DNA of 64,000 nt, from contig NZ_CP099760.1 in assembly GCF_040760005.1 (NCBI RefSeq), forward strand, positions 397,001-461,000. The letters are read 5' to 3'. The notes beneath the pieces are model-generated. The model was not told the origin of the DNA, ran no database searches, and saw only the letters and a list, made by a program, of their open reading frames with translations. A program made the translations under genes and the position numbers. This DNA comes from Pseudomonas sp. stari2. Lineage in GTDB: Bacteria; Pseudomonadota; Gammaproteobacteria; Pseudomonadales; Pseudomonadaceae. The stretch's first letter is position 1, and each line of letters opens with the position of its first letter. Shown piece by piece: positions 37,072-47,148 of the stretch.

Positions 37072-37097
37072 AAAAAACCCGCTTCGGCGGGTTTTTT
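37072..37097 (+). terminator. Terminator after gabT
   Basis: AAAAAACCCGC-TTCG-GCGGGTTTTTT is a perfect hairpin with a stable TTCG loop, 27 bases after the gabT stop codon. Confidence 0.92.
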
Positions 37098-37184
37098 CAT
37101 GCCCGGGAAACACTTGCGCGGTTTTCAGGTTGTACCGAAACGCCAGCATTGGCTAAGGTTCAAGCATTGCAAGGGAGGGCGAGC

Positions 37185-38396
37185 ATGACTGCCGTCGAAT
37201 TACCCGCTGTACCCCGGGTCCTGATTGCCGAGGCCGACCCATGGTCTCGTGACCTGCTCAAACAAGTTTTGCTCAACGTACGCTGCGATGCGCGGCTGGA
37301 TCTGTGCGCCGATGGTCAGGAGGCGATGTCTCTGCTCGGCGAAGTGCCCTATGACCTGGCCATCGTTGACTGGGAGCTGCCCGGTGTCGATGGCTTGAGC
37401 GTGTTGCGCAGTGTCCGCCAGCGTAAACGCAATCCGCCGCTGCCGTTCATTCTGATGAGCAGCCGCAACGACAGCGCCAGCGTGCGCGAAGCCCTGCCAT
37501 TGGCGCCGACGGCCTATCTGGCCAAACCCCTGAACATGGAAAGCCTGACGGAGCGTTTGCAGGGGCTGCTGCTCAATGCCGGCGAGGAAGTGTTCTGCGA
37601 AGTGCCTGCACTGGCGCCGGGCATGACCCTGTCGGTGTTCCTCGAGCGTCGTCGCGAGCAGGCCGACGGCGCGCCATTGATGACCGACGTGCAAGTGGCG
37701 GTCAAACGCAGCCTCCACCCCAATGGGCTGGATCTGAAGCTGCTGGAAGAGGAAATCCGCACCGACCCACAGATCACTGCGGTGTTGATCGCAGCGGCCA
37801 ACAGCGCCGCTCAGCACCACGGCGCGGCTGTGCAGACACTGGCCCAGGCGCTGCATCGCCTGGGCACCGGGCAAAGCATGAACCTGATTCTTGGCCTGGC
37901 GCTCAAGCGCAGCGCCAGACTCAGCGATCCGTGCCTGGCGGACTACGCGGAGCGCTATTGGGGCCTGTCGCTGCACACCGCTGAATACGCGCGTACTCTG
38001 GCGCGTCTGCTCGATCTGGATCAGGAGCGCTGCTATTGCGCCGGGATGCTTCATCGTCTCGGCGATCTGGCACTGCTGCGTTGTTTGCAGGAGTGGAAGC
38101 AGGCCGGCGGCGAGCTGGATGAACTGGAAGAAGTCGGTGATGCGCTGGCGGAGTTCGGTGCCGCCTACGGTTCGGCATTGCGCACCCGCTGGCGCCTGCC
38201 ACTGGAGCTGCGCGAGCTGATTGCCTCGGTCTACCAACTCGGTGGCGGGGTGTACTCCCGCGAAGCGCTGGTGATGAACATGGCGGCGCAGATGGCACGG
38301 CTGACCGAGCACGAGGGTGTTGAGGAGCTGGCGAAGAGTCGCACGGCGCGCTTGCTCAAGATCGGGTTGCCGGAGCTGATGCGGATGCGCAAATAG
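37185..38396 (+). CDS. Response regulator with HDOD output domain
   Basis: This is a 403-residue protein. The REC domain (about 10-125) has D62 in AIVDWELP as the phospho-acceptor and K114 in YLAKPL. A linker leads to an HDOD domain (about 160-370) with LHRLGTGQSMNLILGLALKR and ERCYCAGMLHRLGDLALLR. HDOD proteins are non-enzymatic relatives of HD phosphohydrolases and often act in signalling or motility. GGAGG before ATG 37185 supports this start. No histidine kinase is adjacent. Confidence 0.9.
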   Translation: MTAVELPAVPRVLIAEADPWSRDLLKQVLLNVRCDARLDLCADGQEAMSLLGEVPYDLAIVDWELPGVDGLSVLRSVRQRKRNPPLPFILMSSRNDSASVREALPLAPTAYLAKPLNMESLTERLQGLLLNAGEEVFCEVPALAPGMTLSVFLERRREQADGAPLMTDVQVAVKRSLHPNGLDLKLLEEEIRTDPQITAVLIAAANSAAQHHGAAVQTLAQALHRLGTGQSMNLILGLALKRSARLSDPCLADYAERYWGLSLHTAEYARTLARLLDLDQERCYCAGMLHRLGDLALLRCLQEWKQAGGELDELEEVGDALAEFGAAYGSALRTRWRLPLELRELIASVYQLGGGVYSREALVMNMAAQMARLTEHEGVEELAKSRTARLLKIGLPELMRMRK

Positions 38397-38421
38397 CGCT
38401 CGTCCCGCATCAGCGCGGTGT

Positions 38422-39411
38422 TCAGGCCGAGATGATCCGGTTCTTGCCCTGACGCTTGGCCTCGTACATCGCTGCATCGGCCCGGGCGAACAGACTGTCC
38501 AGGCTTTCGTCTTTCGGGGTAAGGCTGGTCAGGCCCTGGCTGACGGTGATGCCGAACACTTGTTCGCCGTGGCTGAAGCTCAATCGCTGGATTTCCTGTT
38601 GCAGCCGCTCGGCCACCTGCATCGCCATGTCCGGCGCACAGCCCGGAAAAACCGCAGCAAACTCTTCACCGCCAATCCGTCCGAACAGGTCGCCCCGGCG
38701 CAGCGAGGCACGCCCGCATTCGGCGATTCGTTGCAGCACGTTGTCGCCTTCCGGGTGACCGTAGGTGTCGTTGATCACCTTGAAGTCATCGATGTCCAGC
38801 AGCAGAAACGCCAGTGGCGCACCCTGCAGGCGGGCTTCTTCAAACTCGCGATTGGCGCATTCGAAGAAGTGTCGACGGTTGCTGCTCTGGGTCAGCACGT
38901 CGGTGGTGGCCAGGCGTTGCAACTCGGTTTCCATCTGCTTCTTTTCGGTGATGTCTTCAGCGATGCCGACGATGATCACCGGTTGTCCCGGTTCTTCCTG
39001 GCGGTTGATGAAGCACTTGTCGCTGATCCAGCGCACCCGACCGTCGGCGCCGATGATCCGGTATTCGCGGTCTTCCACGGCGCCTTTGTGCAGCACTTCG
39101 GCGAGGCTGCGTTCGGCGTATTCCAGATCCTCGGGGTAGATGCTGTCACGCCACTGGTTATGGTCGGCGAGTAGCAGGGCGGCCGAACGGCCGAAAATCC
39201 GTTCATAGGCGGGGCTGACGTACAGCACCTGACGGGTTTCCCAGTTGAAGGCCCAAAGCACGGCGTTGACGCTGACCAGCAGCGAACTGAACAGCTGTTC
39301 GCGTTCACTCAGGCGTGCCACTTCGCCCTGGGCGTGCATCAATGCCATCAGGGTTTGCGCGGCTTCTGGCCACTGGGGAAGGGATGAGTCTTTTTGATTG
39401 TTGTTGACCAT
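38422..39411 (-). CDS. PAS-GGDEF diguanylate cyclase
   Basis: This is a 329-residue protein. The PAS domain (about 41-155) has PAC-type residues DREYRIIGADGRVRWIS, followed by a GGDEF domain with active-site GGEEF (247-251). RRGD (238-241) sits five residues before it, the usual place of the inhibitory I-site. It should make cyclic di-GMP and be feedback-inhibited. There is no membrane segment, so it is a soluble sensor. ATG 39411 is used; the TTG five codons upstream has no ribosome binding site. It resembles the cyclase PA0290 of the equivalent P. aeruginosa region. Confidence 0.92.
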   Translation of the reverse strand: MVNNNQKDSSLPQWPEAAQTLMALMHAQGEVARLSEREQLFSSLLVSVNAVLWAFNWETRQVLYVSPAYERIFGRSAALLLADHNQWRDSIYPEDLEYAERSLAEVLHKGAVEDREYRIIGADGRVRWISDKCFINRQEEPGQPVIIVGIAEDITEKKQMETELQRLATTDVLTQSSNRRHFFECANREFEEARLQGAPLAFLLLDIDDFKVINDTYGHPEGDNVLQRIAECGRASLRRGDLFGRIGGEEFAAVFPGCAPDMAMQVAERLQQEIQRLSFSHGEQVFGITVSQGLTSLTPKDESLDSLFARADAAMYEAKRQGKNRIISA

Positions 39412-39520
39412 CGACACGGATCTCAAAGGGCGTGCCGATCAGTCGACAACGGCCACGGGACAACCCGCCGGGGGTGGCGAAGTGTCTTTGAGATAGGGGA
39501 TCGGAGGTGAAGTTCCGAAG

Positions 39521-39545
39521 GGTGCGCCCGGGAACCGGGCGCACC
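39521..39545. terminator. Perfect hairpin between the cyclase and desA
   Basis: GGTGCGCCCGG (39521-39531) pairs with CCGGGCGCACC (39535-39545) around GAA. It lies 12 bases past the desA stop on the minus strand. It has no clear T run, so it may act as a weak terminator or 3'-end stabiliser. Confidence 0.5.
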
Positions 39546-39556
39546 GATCAACGGCA

Positions 39557-40741
39557 TCAGACGGCGGCAGGGCGTAGCGAGTAGGTCTTCAATTGGTTGG
39601 CGAATTCGCGCAGGGACTGGATGCCACTGGCCTCGGCCTCGTGAACCCATTCCTTGATGGCCGCGAGCATGTCGTGACCATTTGCGCTGGTTTTGACCCA
39701 GATCTGCTGCAGGGCCAGGCGTTTCTCGTAGATTACCTTCAGCGCCTGACTGTGCTCGAGCATGTTCTGGATGCGCGCGTGGTGGCGATCCTCCAGCAGG
39801 CTGGTTTCACGGGATAGCAGACGCTTGGCGCGGTGGAACTGGTGGCGTACCGAATGATCGACCTTGTCCAGCTCCTGCTTGACCAGCGGTCCGATCACCA
39901 GCTTGCGGTACTGGGCCATGATCTGGAAACGGTTGTTGAGGATCGCCATGGCGGTGTCCATGTCCAGGCTGCCCTTGCCTTCGACGCGGTGAGCGATCGG
40001 CGCGACCCGCTGCACCTTGGCCAGGCGCAGGAAGCTGAAGATCTGGATCCAGGCCCAGCCGAGGTCGAATTCCCACTTCTTGACCGACAACTTGGCCGAG
40101 TTGGGGTAGGTGTGATGGTTATTGTGCAGTTCTTCGCCGCCGATCAGGATGCCCCATGGCACCAGATTGGTCGCTGCATCGCGACATTCGAAATTGCGGT
40201 AGCCGATGGCATGGCCGAGACCATTGACCACGCCGGCCGCCCAGACCGGAATCCACATCATCTGGATTGCCCAGATGGTGATGCCGATGGTGCCGAACAG
40301 CAGCAGGTCAACGACCGCCATGATTGCAATGCCCAGCAACCGGTAGCGGCTGTACAGGTTGCGCTCGATCCAGTCTTCGGGGCAGTTCTTGCCGTAGATG
40401 CGCAGGGTCTCGGCGTTCTGCGCTTCCTCGCGGTACAGCTCGGCACCTTTGCGCAGGACGGTAGACAGGCCTTTGACGACCGGACTGTGCGGGTCATCCT
40501 CGGTTTCGCATTTGGCGTGGTGCTTGCGGTGGATGGCCGTCCACTCACGGGTGTTCTGCGCGGTGGTCAGCCACAGCCAGAAACGGAAGAAATGCTTCAG
40601 GCCGGCATTCAGCTCCAGGGAGCGATGGGCCGAGTAGCGGTGCAAGTAGACCGTGACGGCAACGATCGTCACATGGGTCATCAGCAGGGTGACGGCGACC
40701 AGTGACCAGGCCGACAAGCCAAGAAAACCTTCGTACCACAT
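39557..40741 (-). CDS. desA: DesA, acyl-lipid delta-9 fatty acid desaturase
   Basis: This is a 394-residue membrane di-iron desaturase. The three histidine boxes are intact: HRYSAH (34-39), HRKHH (71-75) and HNNHH (206-210). Hydrophobic segments lie around 8-32 and 138-172. The enzyme introduces a cis double bond into membrane phospholipid acyl chains. The extended C-terminus (about 270-394) is charged and helical, as in Pseudomonas DesA. The gene is divergent from the PipA-like gene, as in P. aeruginosa. Confidence 0.93.
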   Translation of the reverse strand: MWYEGFLGLSAWSLVAVTLLMTHVTIVAVTVYLHRYSAHRSLELNAGLKHFFRFWLWLTTAQNTREWTAIHRKHHAKCETEDDPHSPVVKGLSTVLRKGAELYREEAQNAETLRIYGKNCPEDWIERNLYSRYRLLGIAIMAVVDLLLFGTIGITIWAIQMMWIPVWAAGVVNGLGHAIGYRNFECRDAATNLVPWGILIGGEELHNNHHTYPNSAKLSVKKWEFDLGWAWIQIFSFLRLAKVQRVAPIAHRVEGKGSLDMDTAMAILNNRFQIMAQYRKLVIGPLVKQELDKVDHSVRHQFHRAKRLLSRETSLLEDRHHARIQNMLEHSQALKVIYEKRLALQQIWVKTSANGHDMLAAIKEWVHEAEASGIQSLREFANQLKTYSLRPAAV

Positions 40742-40875
40742 AGGCTATAGGGCCCTCGATAGAGAAAAAACAGCCGTTGCATTATCACCAAGCACACAGA
40801 TAAAACCAGTCGCCCTTTCAGATAAGAGATGGCTGGATGTTTCTTGACCTATAATCCCGACATTTTTGTAGGGAC

Positions 40876-42807
40876 ATGGACGGCCGAATGTCTGCCACAT
40901 ACCGCGATGCCTTGCGTGCAGCGCTGCTTTACCTGGTTCTTGCCGTTGTCTGGCTGCAAGGCATTGGCTATTTATTGAACAGTTTCTTCGATAGCTCTGA
41001 TCAGTTGCTGCGTTGGCAACTGATCAACGGCTATGCCTTTGTGGTGTTCAGCGCCGGTTTGATCTTTCTTGCCCGGGCGCGCCTGTTCGAATGCCTGGGC
41101 ATCGGTGCACGGTTGCGTGAGCGCCAGGCCGATCGTGAACGCCTGCGTCAGGCGGCTGCGGTGTTCGATTGCACCCGCGAAGGTGTGCTGGTCACGGACC
41201 GACAGGGGCTGATCGTGCACGTCAATCGTGCCTTCATGGAGATCACCGGTTATCAGCGCGATGAAGTCATTGGCCAGCAGCCCAGCCTGTTCAAGTCCGG
41301 CCATCATCCGCCGGGTTTTTATCAGGCGATGTTCGCCACGTTGCAGGCGCAGGATGAATGGAGCGGCGAGATCTGGAACCGGCGCAAGAGCGGTGAAATT
41401 TATCCACAGTGGCAAACCATTCGGGTGATTCGCGATGAGGACGATCGGCTCAGTCATTACGTCGCGGTGTTTTCCGACATCAGCGCGATCAAGGATTCCG
41501 AACACGAACTCAAGCACCTGGCTCACCACGATCCGCTGACCGACCTGCCCAATCGCCTGCTGTTCAGTGATCGCGCCGAACAGGCACTGGCTTCGGCACA
41601 GACCCACAAGCGCGGCTGCGCACTGCTGATGATCGACCTCGATCACTTCAAACTGATCAACGACAGTCTCGGCCACAACATCGGTGACCGTTTGCTCAAG
41701 GCGGTTGCTGTGCGTTTGCAGGCGCTGTTCGGATCGGGCATCACCCTGGCGCGGCTGGGTGGCGACGAGTTCGCGGTGTTGATGGAAAGTTGTCCACAGC
41801 CGGCGCAGGCCGCTGCACTGGCCCAACGGATTCTCGATGCACTCAAGGAGCCGTTCTGCCTCGACGGCCACGAATTGTTCATCAACGCCAGCCTCGGCAT
41901 CAGCCTGTTTCCCAGTGATGCGTTGAGCGCCGAACAGCTGTTGCGCAACGCCGATGCGGCGTTGTTCAAGGCCAAAAGCAGCGGCCGCAACGGCTATGCG
42001 TTGTACACAGAAGAACTCACGGCCCATGCCCAGCAACGGGTCGAGATTGCCTTCGAATTGCGCCGCGCGCTGGAGCAGCAGGAGTTGCGGGTCTATTACC
42101 AGCCCGTCCACGACCTGCAGACCAGTCGCCTGATCGGCGTCGAGGCGCTGGTGCGCTGGGAGCATCCGCAGCGGGGGCTTGTGTCACCCGCGGAGTTCAT
42201 CCCGATTGCCGAGCGCACCGGGATGATTTCGGAAATCGACGCCTGGGTCATGCAGCAGGCCTGTCGACAGATGTGCCAATGGCAGCGGGCCGGGGTAGTG
42301 CTGTCGTTTGTCGCGGTTAACGTGTCGTCGCGGCTGTTCGCCCGCCGCGAGCTTTATCAACAGGTGGCGCAGGTGCTGCACGATACCGGTCTGGACCCGG
42401 CCTATCTGGAACTGGAAGTTACCGAGAGCGCGGTGATGGATGATCCGGAAGTCGCGCTGGAACAGATGCATCGTCTGCGCGAGCTGGGCATTCGCCTGGC
42501 CATCGATGACTTTGGTACCGGTTATTCGTCGCTGCTGCGGCTCAAGCGCCTGCCGGTGCAGAAGCTCAAGATCGATCAGGGCTTCGTCGCCGGACTGCCG
42601 TGGGACGAGGACGATGCGGCAATCGTCAGGGTGATCATCGCTTTGGCCCGCAGCATGGGCATGCAGGTGCATGCCGAGGGCATCGAGCAGGCCGAGCAGG
42701 CGGCATTCCTGCTGGAGCAGGCGTGCGATCTGGGGCAGGGCTACTGGTTCGGGCGGCCGGTGCCTGAAGCTCAGATCGACTGGGCCAGAGCGCCGGCAAT
42801 CGGCTGA
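40876..42807 (+). CDS. PAS-GGDEF-EAL protein, PipA-like cyclic di-GMP enzyme
   Basis: This is a 643-residue protein. Two N-terminal membrane helices (about 14-35 and 51-67) are followed by a short coil, PAS (about 95-205), GGDEF (295-299 exactly GGDEF) and EAL (EALVRW from 423; ESAV and DDFGTGYSS also present). Both catalytic signatures look intact, but the cyclase I-site is missing. Size, domain order and position between desA and oscA-sbp match PA0285 (PipA), a phosphodiesterase in P. aeruginosa. TATAAT at 40850-40855 is a likely -10 box. ATG 40888 is an alternative start. Confidence 0.92.
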   Translation: MDGRMSATYRDALRAALLYLVLAVVWLQGIGYLLNSFFDSSDQLLRWQLINGYAFVVFSAGLIFLARARLFECLGIGARLRERQADRERLRQAAAVFDCTREGVLVTDRQGLIVHVNRAFMEITGYQRDEVIGQQPSLFKSGHHPPGFYQAMFATLQAQDEWSGEIWNRRKSGEIYPQWQTIRVIRDEDDRLSHYVAVFSDISAIKDSEHELKHLAHHDPLTDLPNRLLFSDRAEQALASAQTHKRGCALLMIDLDHFKLINDSLGHNIGDRLLKAVAVRLQALFGSGITLARLGGDEFAVLMESCPQPAQAAALAQRILDALKEPFCLDGHELFINASLGISLFPSDALSAEQLLRNADAALFKAKSSGRNGYALYTEELTAHAQQRVEIAFELRRALEQQELRVYYQPVHDLQTSRLIGVEALVRWEHPQRGLVSPAEFIPIAERTGMISEIDAWVMQQACRQMCQWQRAGVVLSFVAVNVSSRLFARRELYQQVAQVLHDTGLDPAYLELEVTESAVMDDPEVALEQMHRLRELGIRLAIDDFGTGYSSLLRLKRLPVQKLKIDQGFVAGLPWDEDDAAIVRVIIALARSMGMQVHAEGIEQAEQAAFLLEQACDLGQGYWFGRPVPEAQIDWARAPAIG

Positions 42808-42890
42808 AGGATATGCGCAGCGGGTTTGTGAACGGGCAAATCCGCCGCAACCCCTTGCTGCATCACATAATGTTTTCCAGTTATATAAAC

Positions 42891-42932
42891 ATTCTTAAAT
42901 AGTCTTTTTAAGAATATCTGCGCCTCTCTTAT
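42891..42932 (+). promoter_or_regulatory. Dyad and CTCTTAT motif upstream of oscA-sbp
   Basis: ATTCTTAAA (42891-42899) and TTTAAGAAT (42907-42915) are nine-base perfect arms around TAGTCTT. CTCTTAT follows at 42926-42932, 66 bases before oscA. A 13-base core (TCTTTTTAAGAAT) recurs upstream of atsR with one mismatch, and CTCTTAT recurs upstream of atsK and the TonB receptor gene. This suggests a shared sulfur-starvation promoter, perhaps bound by CysB, which is inference. Confidence 0.55.
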
Positions 42933-42997
42933 ATTGCTCCCACGCCGAACGCAGTGCCGCCCACTGCCAGGCATATCCCATACAAAGGAGCAGCACC

Positions 42998-43180
42998 ATG
43001 AGCGCATCCCTGCGTAGCGTTGACGGTCAGGACGAAACCACCATCTTGCGCGAAATCCAGAGCGCCTTGCGCGATCTGCGTTTCGGCGCGGTGGAAATCA
43101 CTGTGCACAACGCCCAAGTGGTCCAGATCGAACGCAAAGAGAAATTCCGTCTGCAGCAACCGGGTAACAAGCCGGCCTGA
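42998..43180 (+). CDS. oscA: OscA, small organosulfur-utilisation protein (YezD/DUF2292)
   Basis: This is a 60-residue protein: a short helix (ETTILREIQSALRDL) then FGAVEITVHNAQVVQIERKEKFR, the YezD/DUF2292 core. OscA in pseudomonads lies directly upstream of sbp and is needed to use organosulfur compounds, notably under chromate stress. AAAGGAG gives a strong ribosome binding site. A REP-like hairpin separates it from sbp. The biochemical function is not known. Confidence 0.88.
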   Translation: MSASLRSVDGQDETTILREIQSALRDLRFGAVEITVHNAQVVQIERKEKFRLQQPGNKPA

Positions 43181-43192
43181 TTCGTAGTCTGC

Positions 43193-43228
43193 GGCAGCTC
43201 CTGCGGGGAGCTGTTGGCAGAAGCTGCC
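43193..43228. repeat. REP-like nested hairpin between oscA and sbp
   Basis: CAGCTCC (43195-43201) pairs with GGAGCTG (43207-43213), and GGCAGCT (43193-43199) can instead pair with AGCTGCC (43222-43228). Two alternative stems share one arm. It may protect upstream mRNA or set the relative expression of oscA and sbp. Confidence 0.55.
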
Positions 43229-43312
43229 ACAGGCTGCGGTCGTTGAATGAGCAACCCGATTCCAGCAATACATAAGAAAAAGCCACCACCAAGAATTCCA
43301 GGAGCTTTCACC

Positions 43313-44326
43313 ATGTCGTCGATTCGCCGTTACGCTTTGGCCGCCCTGGCCAGTGCTGTGTTTGCCGGTTCCGCGGTTGCCAAGGATTACGAATTGCTCA
43401 ACGTTTCGTATGACCCGACGCGCGAGCTGTATCAGGATTACAACGCCGAATTCGTGAAGTACTGGCAGGCAGAGCATGCCGGCGACACCGTGAAAATCCA
43501 GCAATCCCACGGCGGTTCGGGCAAGCAGGGCCGTGCGGTGATCGACGGTCTGCGCGCCGACGTCGTGACCCTGGCACTGGCCGGCGACATCGACGAAATC
43601 GCCAAGCTCGGCAAGACCCTGCCGGCCGACTGGCAGAAGCGTCTGCCGGACGCCAGCACCCCGTACACCTCGACCATCGTGTTCCTGGTGCGCAAGGGCA
43701 ACCCGAAAGGCATCAAGGACTGGGGCGACCTGATCAAGAACGACGTTTCGGTGATCACGCCGAACCCGAAAACCTCCGGCGGTGCACGCTGGAACTTCCT
43801 CGCGGCATGGGCCTACGGCCTGAAAGCCAACGGCGGCAACGAAGCGAAAGCCAAGGAATACGTACAGACCCTGTTCAAGCACGTTCCGGTCCTAGACACC
43901 GGCGCCCGTGGCTCGACCATCACCTTCGTCAACAACGGTCAGGGTGACGTGTTGCTGGCCTGGGAAAACGAAGCCTTCCTGGCGCTGAAAGAAGACGGCG
44001 GCAAGGACAAGTTCGACATCGTCGTGCCTTCGCTGTCGATCCTCGCCGAACCTCCGGTGGCCGTGGTCGACAAGAACGCCGAGAAGAAGGGCAACGAGCA
44101 GATCGCCGAAGCCTACCTCAAGCACCTGTACAGCCCGGCCGGCCAGGAAATCGCGGCGAAGAACTTCTACCGCCCGCGTGACAAGGACGTGGCCGCCAAG
44201 TACGCCCAGCAGTTCCCGAAACTGGAGCTGGTGACCATCGACAAGGACTTCGGCGGCTGGAAAACCGCACAGCCGAAATTCTTCAACGACGGTGGCGTGT
44301 TCGACCAGATCTATCAGGCGCAGTAA
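43313..44326 (+). CDS. sbp: Sbp, periplasmic sulfate-binding protein
   Basis: This is a 337-residue protein. The signal peptide ends near [22 protein letters not shown], here split at the AVA-KD cleavage site (about residue 23). SHGGSGKQ and [13 protein letters not shown] bind sulfate in this family, and [19 protein letters not shown] (in pieces) is the conserved C-terminal signature. It delivers sulfate or thiosulfate to CysTWA. AGGAG precedes ATG 43313. A hairpin follows before cysT. Confidence 0.95.
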   Translation: MSSIRRYALAALASAVFAGSAVAKDYELLNVSYDPTRELYQDYNAEFVKYWQAEHAGDTVKIQQSHGGSGKQGRAVIDGLRADVVTLALAGDIDEIAKLGKTLPADWQKRLPDASTPYTSTIVFLVRKGNPKGIKDWGDLIKNDVSVITPNPKTSGGARWNFLAAWAYGLKANGGNEAKAKEYVQTLFKHVPVLDTGARGSTITFVNNGQGDVLLAWENEAFLALKEDGGKDKFDIVVPSLSILAEPPVAVVDKNAEKKGNEQIAEAYLKHLYSPAGQEIAAKNFYRPRDKDVAAKYAQQFPKLELVTIDKDFGGWKTAQPKFFNDGGVFDQIYQAQ

Positions 44327-44346
44327 TCTGAAATAGGTCATAAACG

Positions 44347-44370
44347 AGCCCCGATTTAACCGTCGGGGCT
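44347..44370 (+). terminator. Intercistronic hairpin between sbp and cysT
   Basis: AGCCCCGA (44347-44354) pairs with TCGGGGCT (44363-44370) around an eight-base loop, followed by TTTG. A short T run suggests partial termination, which would give more binding protein than transporter. Confidence 0.6.
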
Positions 44371-44397
44371 TTGTGCGTTCTCAAACCAAGGACTTTT

Positions 44398-45216
44398 ATG
44401 TCGCGTCGTATCTCCCCCGTCATACCCGGCTTCGGGCTGACGCTGGGCTACACCTTGGTGTACCTCAGCCTGATTGTGCTAATCCCGCTGGCGGCGATGT
44501 TCGTCCACGCCGCCCAACTCACCTGGGATCAGTTCTGGACGATCATCTCCGCGCCCCGTGTTCTCGCCGCATTGAAGCTGAGCTTCGGCACCGCGCTGTG
44601 CGCCGCGATCATCAACGGCATCATCGGCACGTTGCTGGCCTGGGTGCTGGTGCGCTACACGTTCCCGGGGCGCAAGGTGATCGATGCGATGATCGATCTG
44701 CCGTTCGCCCTGCCGACCGCGGTGGCCGGTATTGCGCTCACTGCGCTGTACACGCCGACCGGGCTGGTCGGGCAATTTGCCGCCGACCTCGGTTTCAAGA
44801 TCGCCTACACCCCGCTCGGGATCACTCTGGCGCTGACCTTCGTGACCCTGCCGTTCGTGGTGCGCACGGTGCAGCCGGTGTTGGCCGACATTCCCCGTGA
44901 AGTCGAAGAAGCGGCGGCGTGCCTCGGTGCCAAGCCGCTACAAGTGTTCCGCCACATCTTGCTGCCGGCACTGTTGCCAGCCTGGCTGACCGGTTTTGCC
45001 CTGGCGTTTGCCCGGGGCGTCGGCGAGTACGGTTCGGTGATTTTCATCGCTGGCAACATGCCGATGAAAACCGAGATCCTGCCGCTGCTGATCATGGTCA
45101 AGCTCGATCAATACGACTACACCGGCGCCACTTCCATCGGCGTGCTGATGCTGGTGGTTTCCTTCGTCCTGTTGCTGCTGATCAACTTGCTGCAGCGGCG
45201 CATCGAAACCCCATAA
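44398..45216 (+). CDS. cysT: CysT, sulfate/thiosulfate ABC permease
   Basis: This is a 272-residue integral membrane protein with six helices. The ABC permease coupling loop is [21 protein letters not shown] (in pieces, about 174-194). [16 protein letters not shown] is typical of CysT. It pairs with CysW to form the sulfate channel. Fourteen bases separate it from cysW, whose AAGGAGG ribosome binding site overlaps its stop region. Confidence 0.95.
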   Translation: MSRRISPVIPGFGLTLGYTLVYLSLIVLIPLAAMFVHAAQLTWDQFWTIISAPRVLAALKLSFGTALCAAIINGIIGTLLAWVLVRYTFPGRKVIDAMIDLPFALPTAVAGIALTALYTPTGLVGQFAADLGFKIAYTPLGITLALTFVTLPFVVRTVQPVLADIPREVEEAAACLGAKPLQVFRHILLPALLPAWLTGFALAFARGVGEYGSVIFIAGNMPMKTEILPLLIMVKLDQYDYTGATSIGVLMLVVSFVLLLLINLLQRRIETP

Positions 45217-45229
45217 GGAGGCGCGAACC

Positions 45230-46102
45230 ATGTCCCAATCGTCTATTGCGGCCGCTTCCTCGGCCAACGCCGCCCGCCGTGGCAGCGCGACTTCGCGCAG
45301 AGTGCTGATCGGCCTCGGCTGGCTGATTTTCTTCCTGTTCCTGCTGCTGCCGCTGTTCATCGTGGTGTCGCAGGGTTTGAAAAACGGCCTCGGTGCATTC
45401 TTCACCGCGATCTTTGAACCGGATGCCTTGTCGGCGCTGAAACTCACCGTGATCGCCGTGCTGATTTCGGTGCCGCTGAACCTGGTGTTCGGTGTCAGCG
45501 CCGCGTGGTGCGTGAGCAAATACTCGTTCCGTGGCAAGAGTATGCTGGTGACGCTGATCGACCTGCCGTTCTCGGTCTCGCCGGTGATCGCCGGTCTGGT
45601 CTACGTGTTGATGTTCGGCGCCCAGGGCCTGTTCGGGCCGTGGCTGCAGGATCACGACATCCAGATCGTCTTCGCCCTGCCGGGCATCGTGCTGGCGACG
45701 ATCTTCGTCACAGTGCCGTTCGTGGCCCGTGAGCTGATCCCGCTGATGCAGGAACAAGGCACTCAGGAAGAAGAAGCCGCGCGCCTGCTCGGTGCCAATG
45801 GCTGGCAGATGTTCTGGCATGTGACCGTCCCCAACATCAAATGGGGCCTGATCTATGGTGTGGTGCTGTGTACCGCACGGGCCATGGGTGAGTTCGGCGC
45901 GGTGTCGGTGGTTTCCGGGCACATTCGCGGGGTGACCAACACCTTGCCGCTGCACGTCGAGATCCTCTACAACGAATACAACCACGTGGCCGCGTTCGCT
46001 GTGGCGAGCCTGTTGCTGATCCTGGCGCTCTTCATCCTGCTGCTCAAGCAGTGGAGCGAAAACCGTATCAACCGCCTGCGCGCCAGCGCCGCGGAGGAAT
46101 AG
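45230..46102 (+). CDS. cysW: CysW, sulfate/thiosulfate ABC permease
   Basis: This is a 290-residue protein with six membrane helices. The coupling loop is [39 protein letters not shown] and [13 protein letters not shown] are CysW features. It partners CysT in the sulfate importer. It lies directly between cysT and cysA in one operon. Confidence 0.95.
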   Translation: MSQSSIAAASSANAARRGSATSRRVLIGLGWLIFFLFLLLPLFIVVSQGLKNGLGAFFTAIFEPDALSALKLTVIAVLISVPLNLVFGVSAAWCVSKYSFRGKSMLVTLIDLPFSVSPVIAGLVYVLMFGAQGLFGPWLQDHDIQIVFALPGIVLATIFVTVPFVARELIPLMQEQGTQEEEAARLLGANGWQMFWHVTVPNIKWGLIYGVVLCTARAMGEFGAVSVVSGHIRGVTNTLPLHVEILYNEYNHVAAFAVASLLLILALFILLLKQWSENRINRLRASAAEE

Positions 46103-46105
46103 TTC

Positions 46106-47095
46106 ATGTCAATCGAAGTGCGTAACGTCAGCAAGAATTTCAATGCGTTCAAGGCGCTGGACAACATCAGCCTGGATATCCACAGCGGTGAACTGGTGGC
46201 GCTGCTCGGCCCGTCCGGCTGCGGCAAGACCACCTTGCTGCGCATTATTGCCGGTCTGGAAACCCCGGATAACGGCAACATCGTGTTCCATGGCGAAGAT
46301 GTGTCCGGCCACGACGTGCGTGATCGCAACGTGGGTTTCGTGTTCCAGCACTACGCCCTGTTTCGCCACATGACTGTGTTCGACAACGTCGCGTTCGGCC
46401 TGCGCATGAAACCGAAAAACCAGCGCCCGAGCGAGAGCCAGATCGCGACCAAGGTTCACGAGCTGCTGAACATGGTGCAACTGGACTGGTTGTCGGATCG
46501 TTATCCGGAGCAACTGTCCGGCGGCCAGCGTCAGCGTATCGCTCTGGCTCGCGCCCTGGCGGTAGAACCGAAAGTGCTGTTGCTCGACGAGCCGTTCGGC
46601 GCCCTCGACGCCAAGGTGCGTAAAGAGCTGCGCCGCTGGCTGGCGCGTCTGCACGAAGACATCAACCTGACGTCGGTGTTCGTGACCCACGACCAGGAAG
46701 AGGCGATGGAAGTGGCCGACCGCATCGTGGTGATGAACAAGGGTGTGATCGAACAGATCGGCTCTCCGGGCGATGTTTACGAAAACCCGGCCAGCGATTT
46801 CGTCTATCACTTCCTCGGCGACTCGAACCGTCTGCATCTGGGCGATGACAATCACGTGCTGTTCCGCCCGCACGAAGTGTCGCTGTCGCGGCATGAGCTG
46901 GAGGATCACCACGCCGCTGAAGTCCGCGATATCCGGCCGTTGGGTGCGACCACGCGGGTAACGTTGAAGGTAGAAGGCCAGACGGATCTGATCGAGGCGG
47001 AAGTGGTGAAGGATCACGACAGCCTGACCGGATTGGCGAAGGGGGAGACGTTGTTCTTCAAGCCGAAGGTCTGGCAGAAAGTCGCCAGCCTCTAA
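46106..47095 (+). CDS. cysA: CysA, sulfate/thiosulfate ABC ATPase
   Basis: This is a 329-residue protein. Walker A is GPSGCGKTT (35-43), the signature [16 protein letters not shown], Walker [12 protein letters not shown], and the switch His is in [10 protein letters not shown]. The C-terminal TOBE-like domain (about 240-329) is that of CysA. It powers sulfate and thiosulfate import. GGAGG lies just upstream of ATG 46106, which is three bases after the cysW stop. Confidence 0.95.
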   Translation: MSIEVRNVSKNFNAFKALDNISLDIHSGELVALLGPSGCGKTTLLRIIAGLETPDNGNIVFHGEDVSGHDVRDRNVGFVFQHYALFRHMTVFDNVAFGLRMKPKNQRPSESQIATKVHELLNMVQLDWLSDRYPEQLSGGQRQRIALARALAVEPKVLLLDEPFGALDAKVRKELRRWLARLHEDINLTSVFVTHDQEEAMEVADRIVVMNKGVIEQIGSPGDVYENPASDFVYHFLGDSNRLHLGDDNHVLFRPHEVSLSRHELEDHHAAEVRDIRPLGATTRVTLKVEGQTDLIEAEVVKDHDSLTGLAKGETLFFKPKVWQKVASL

Positions 47096-47100
47096 AACCA

Positions 47101-47135
47101 TCGCTCGTTCCCACGCAGAGCGTGGGAACGAGCGA
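47101..47135. repeat. Perfect 16-bp palindrome after cysA
   Basis: TCGCTCGTTCCCACGC (47101-47116) and GCGTGGGAACGAGCGA (47120-47135) are exact inverse copies around AGA. GTTCCCACGC..GCGTGGGAAC repeats are common 3'-end elements in Pseudomonas. A related, less perfect copy follows atsR at 56041. It probably serves as the cysA operon terminator or stabiliser, also facing the convergent DUF962 gene. Confidence 0.8.
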
Positions 47136-47148
47136 ATCAGCCTGTGGT

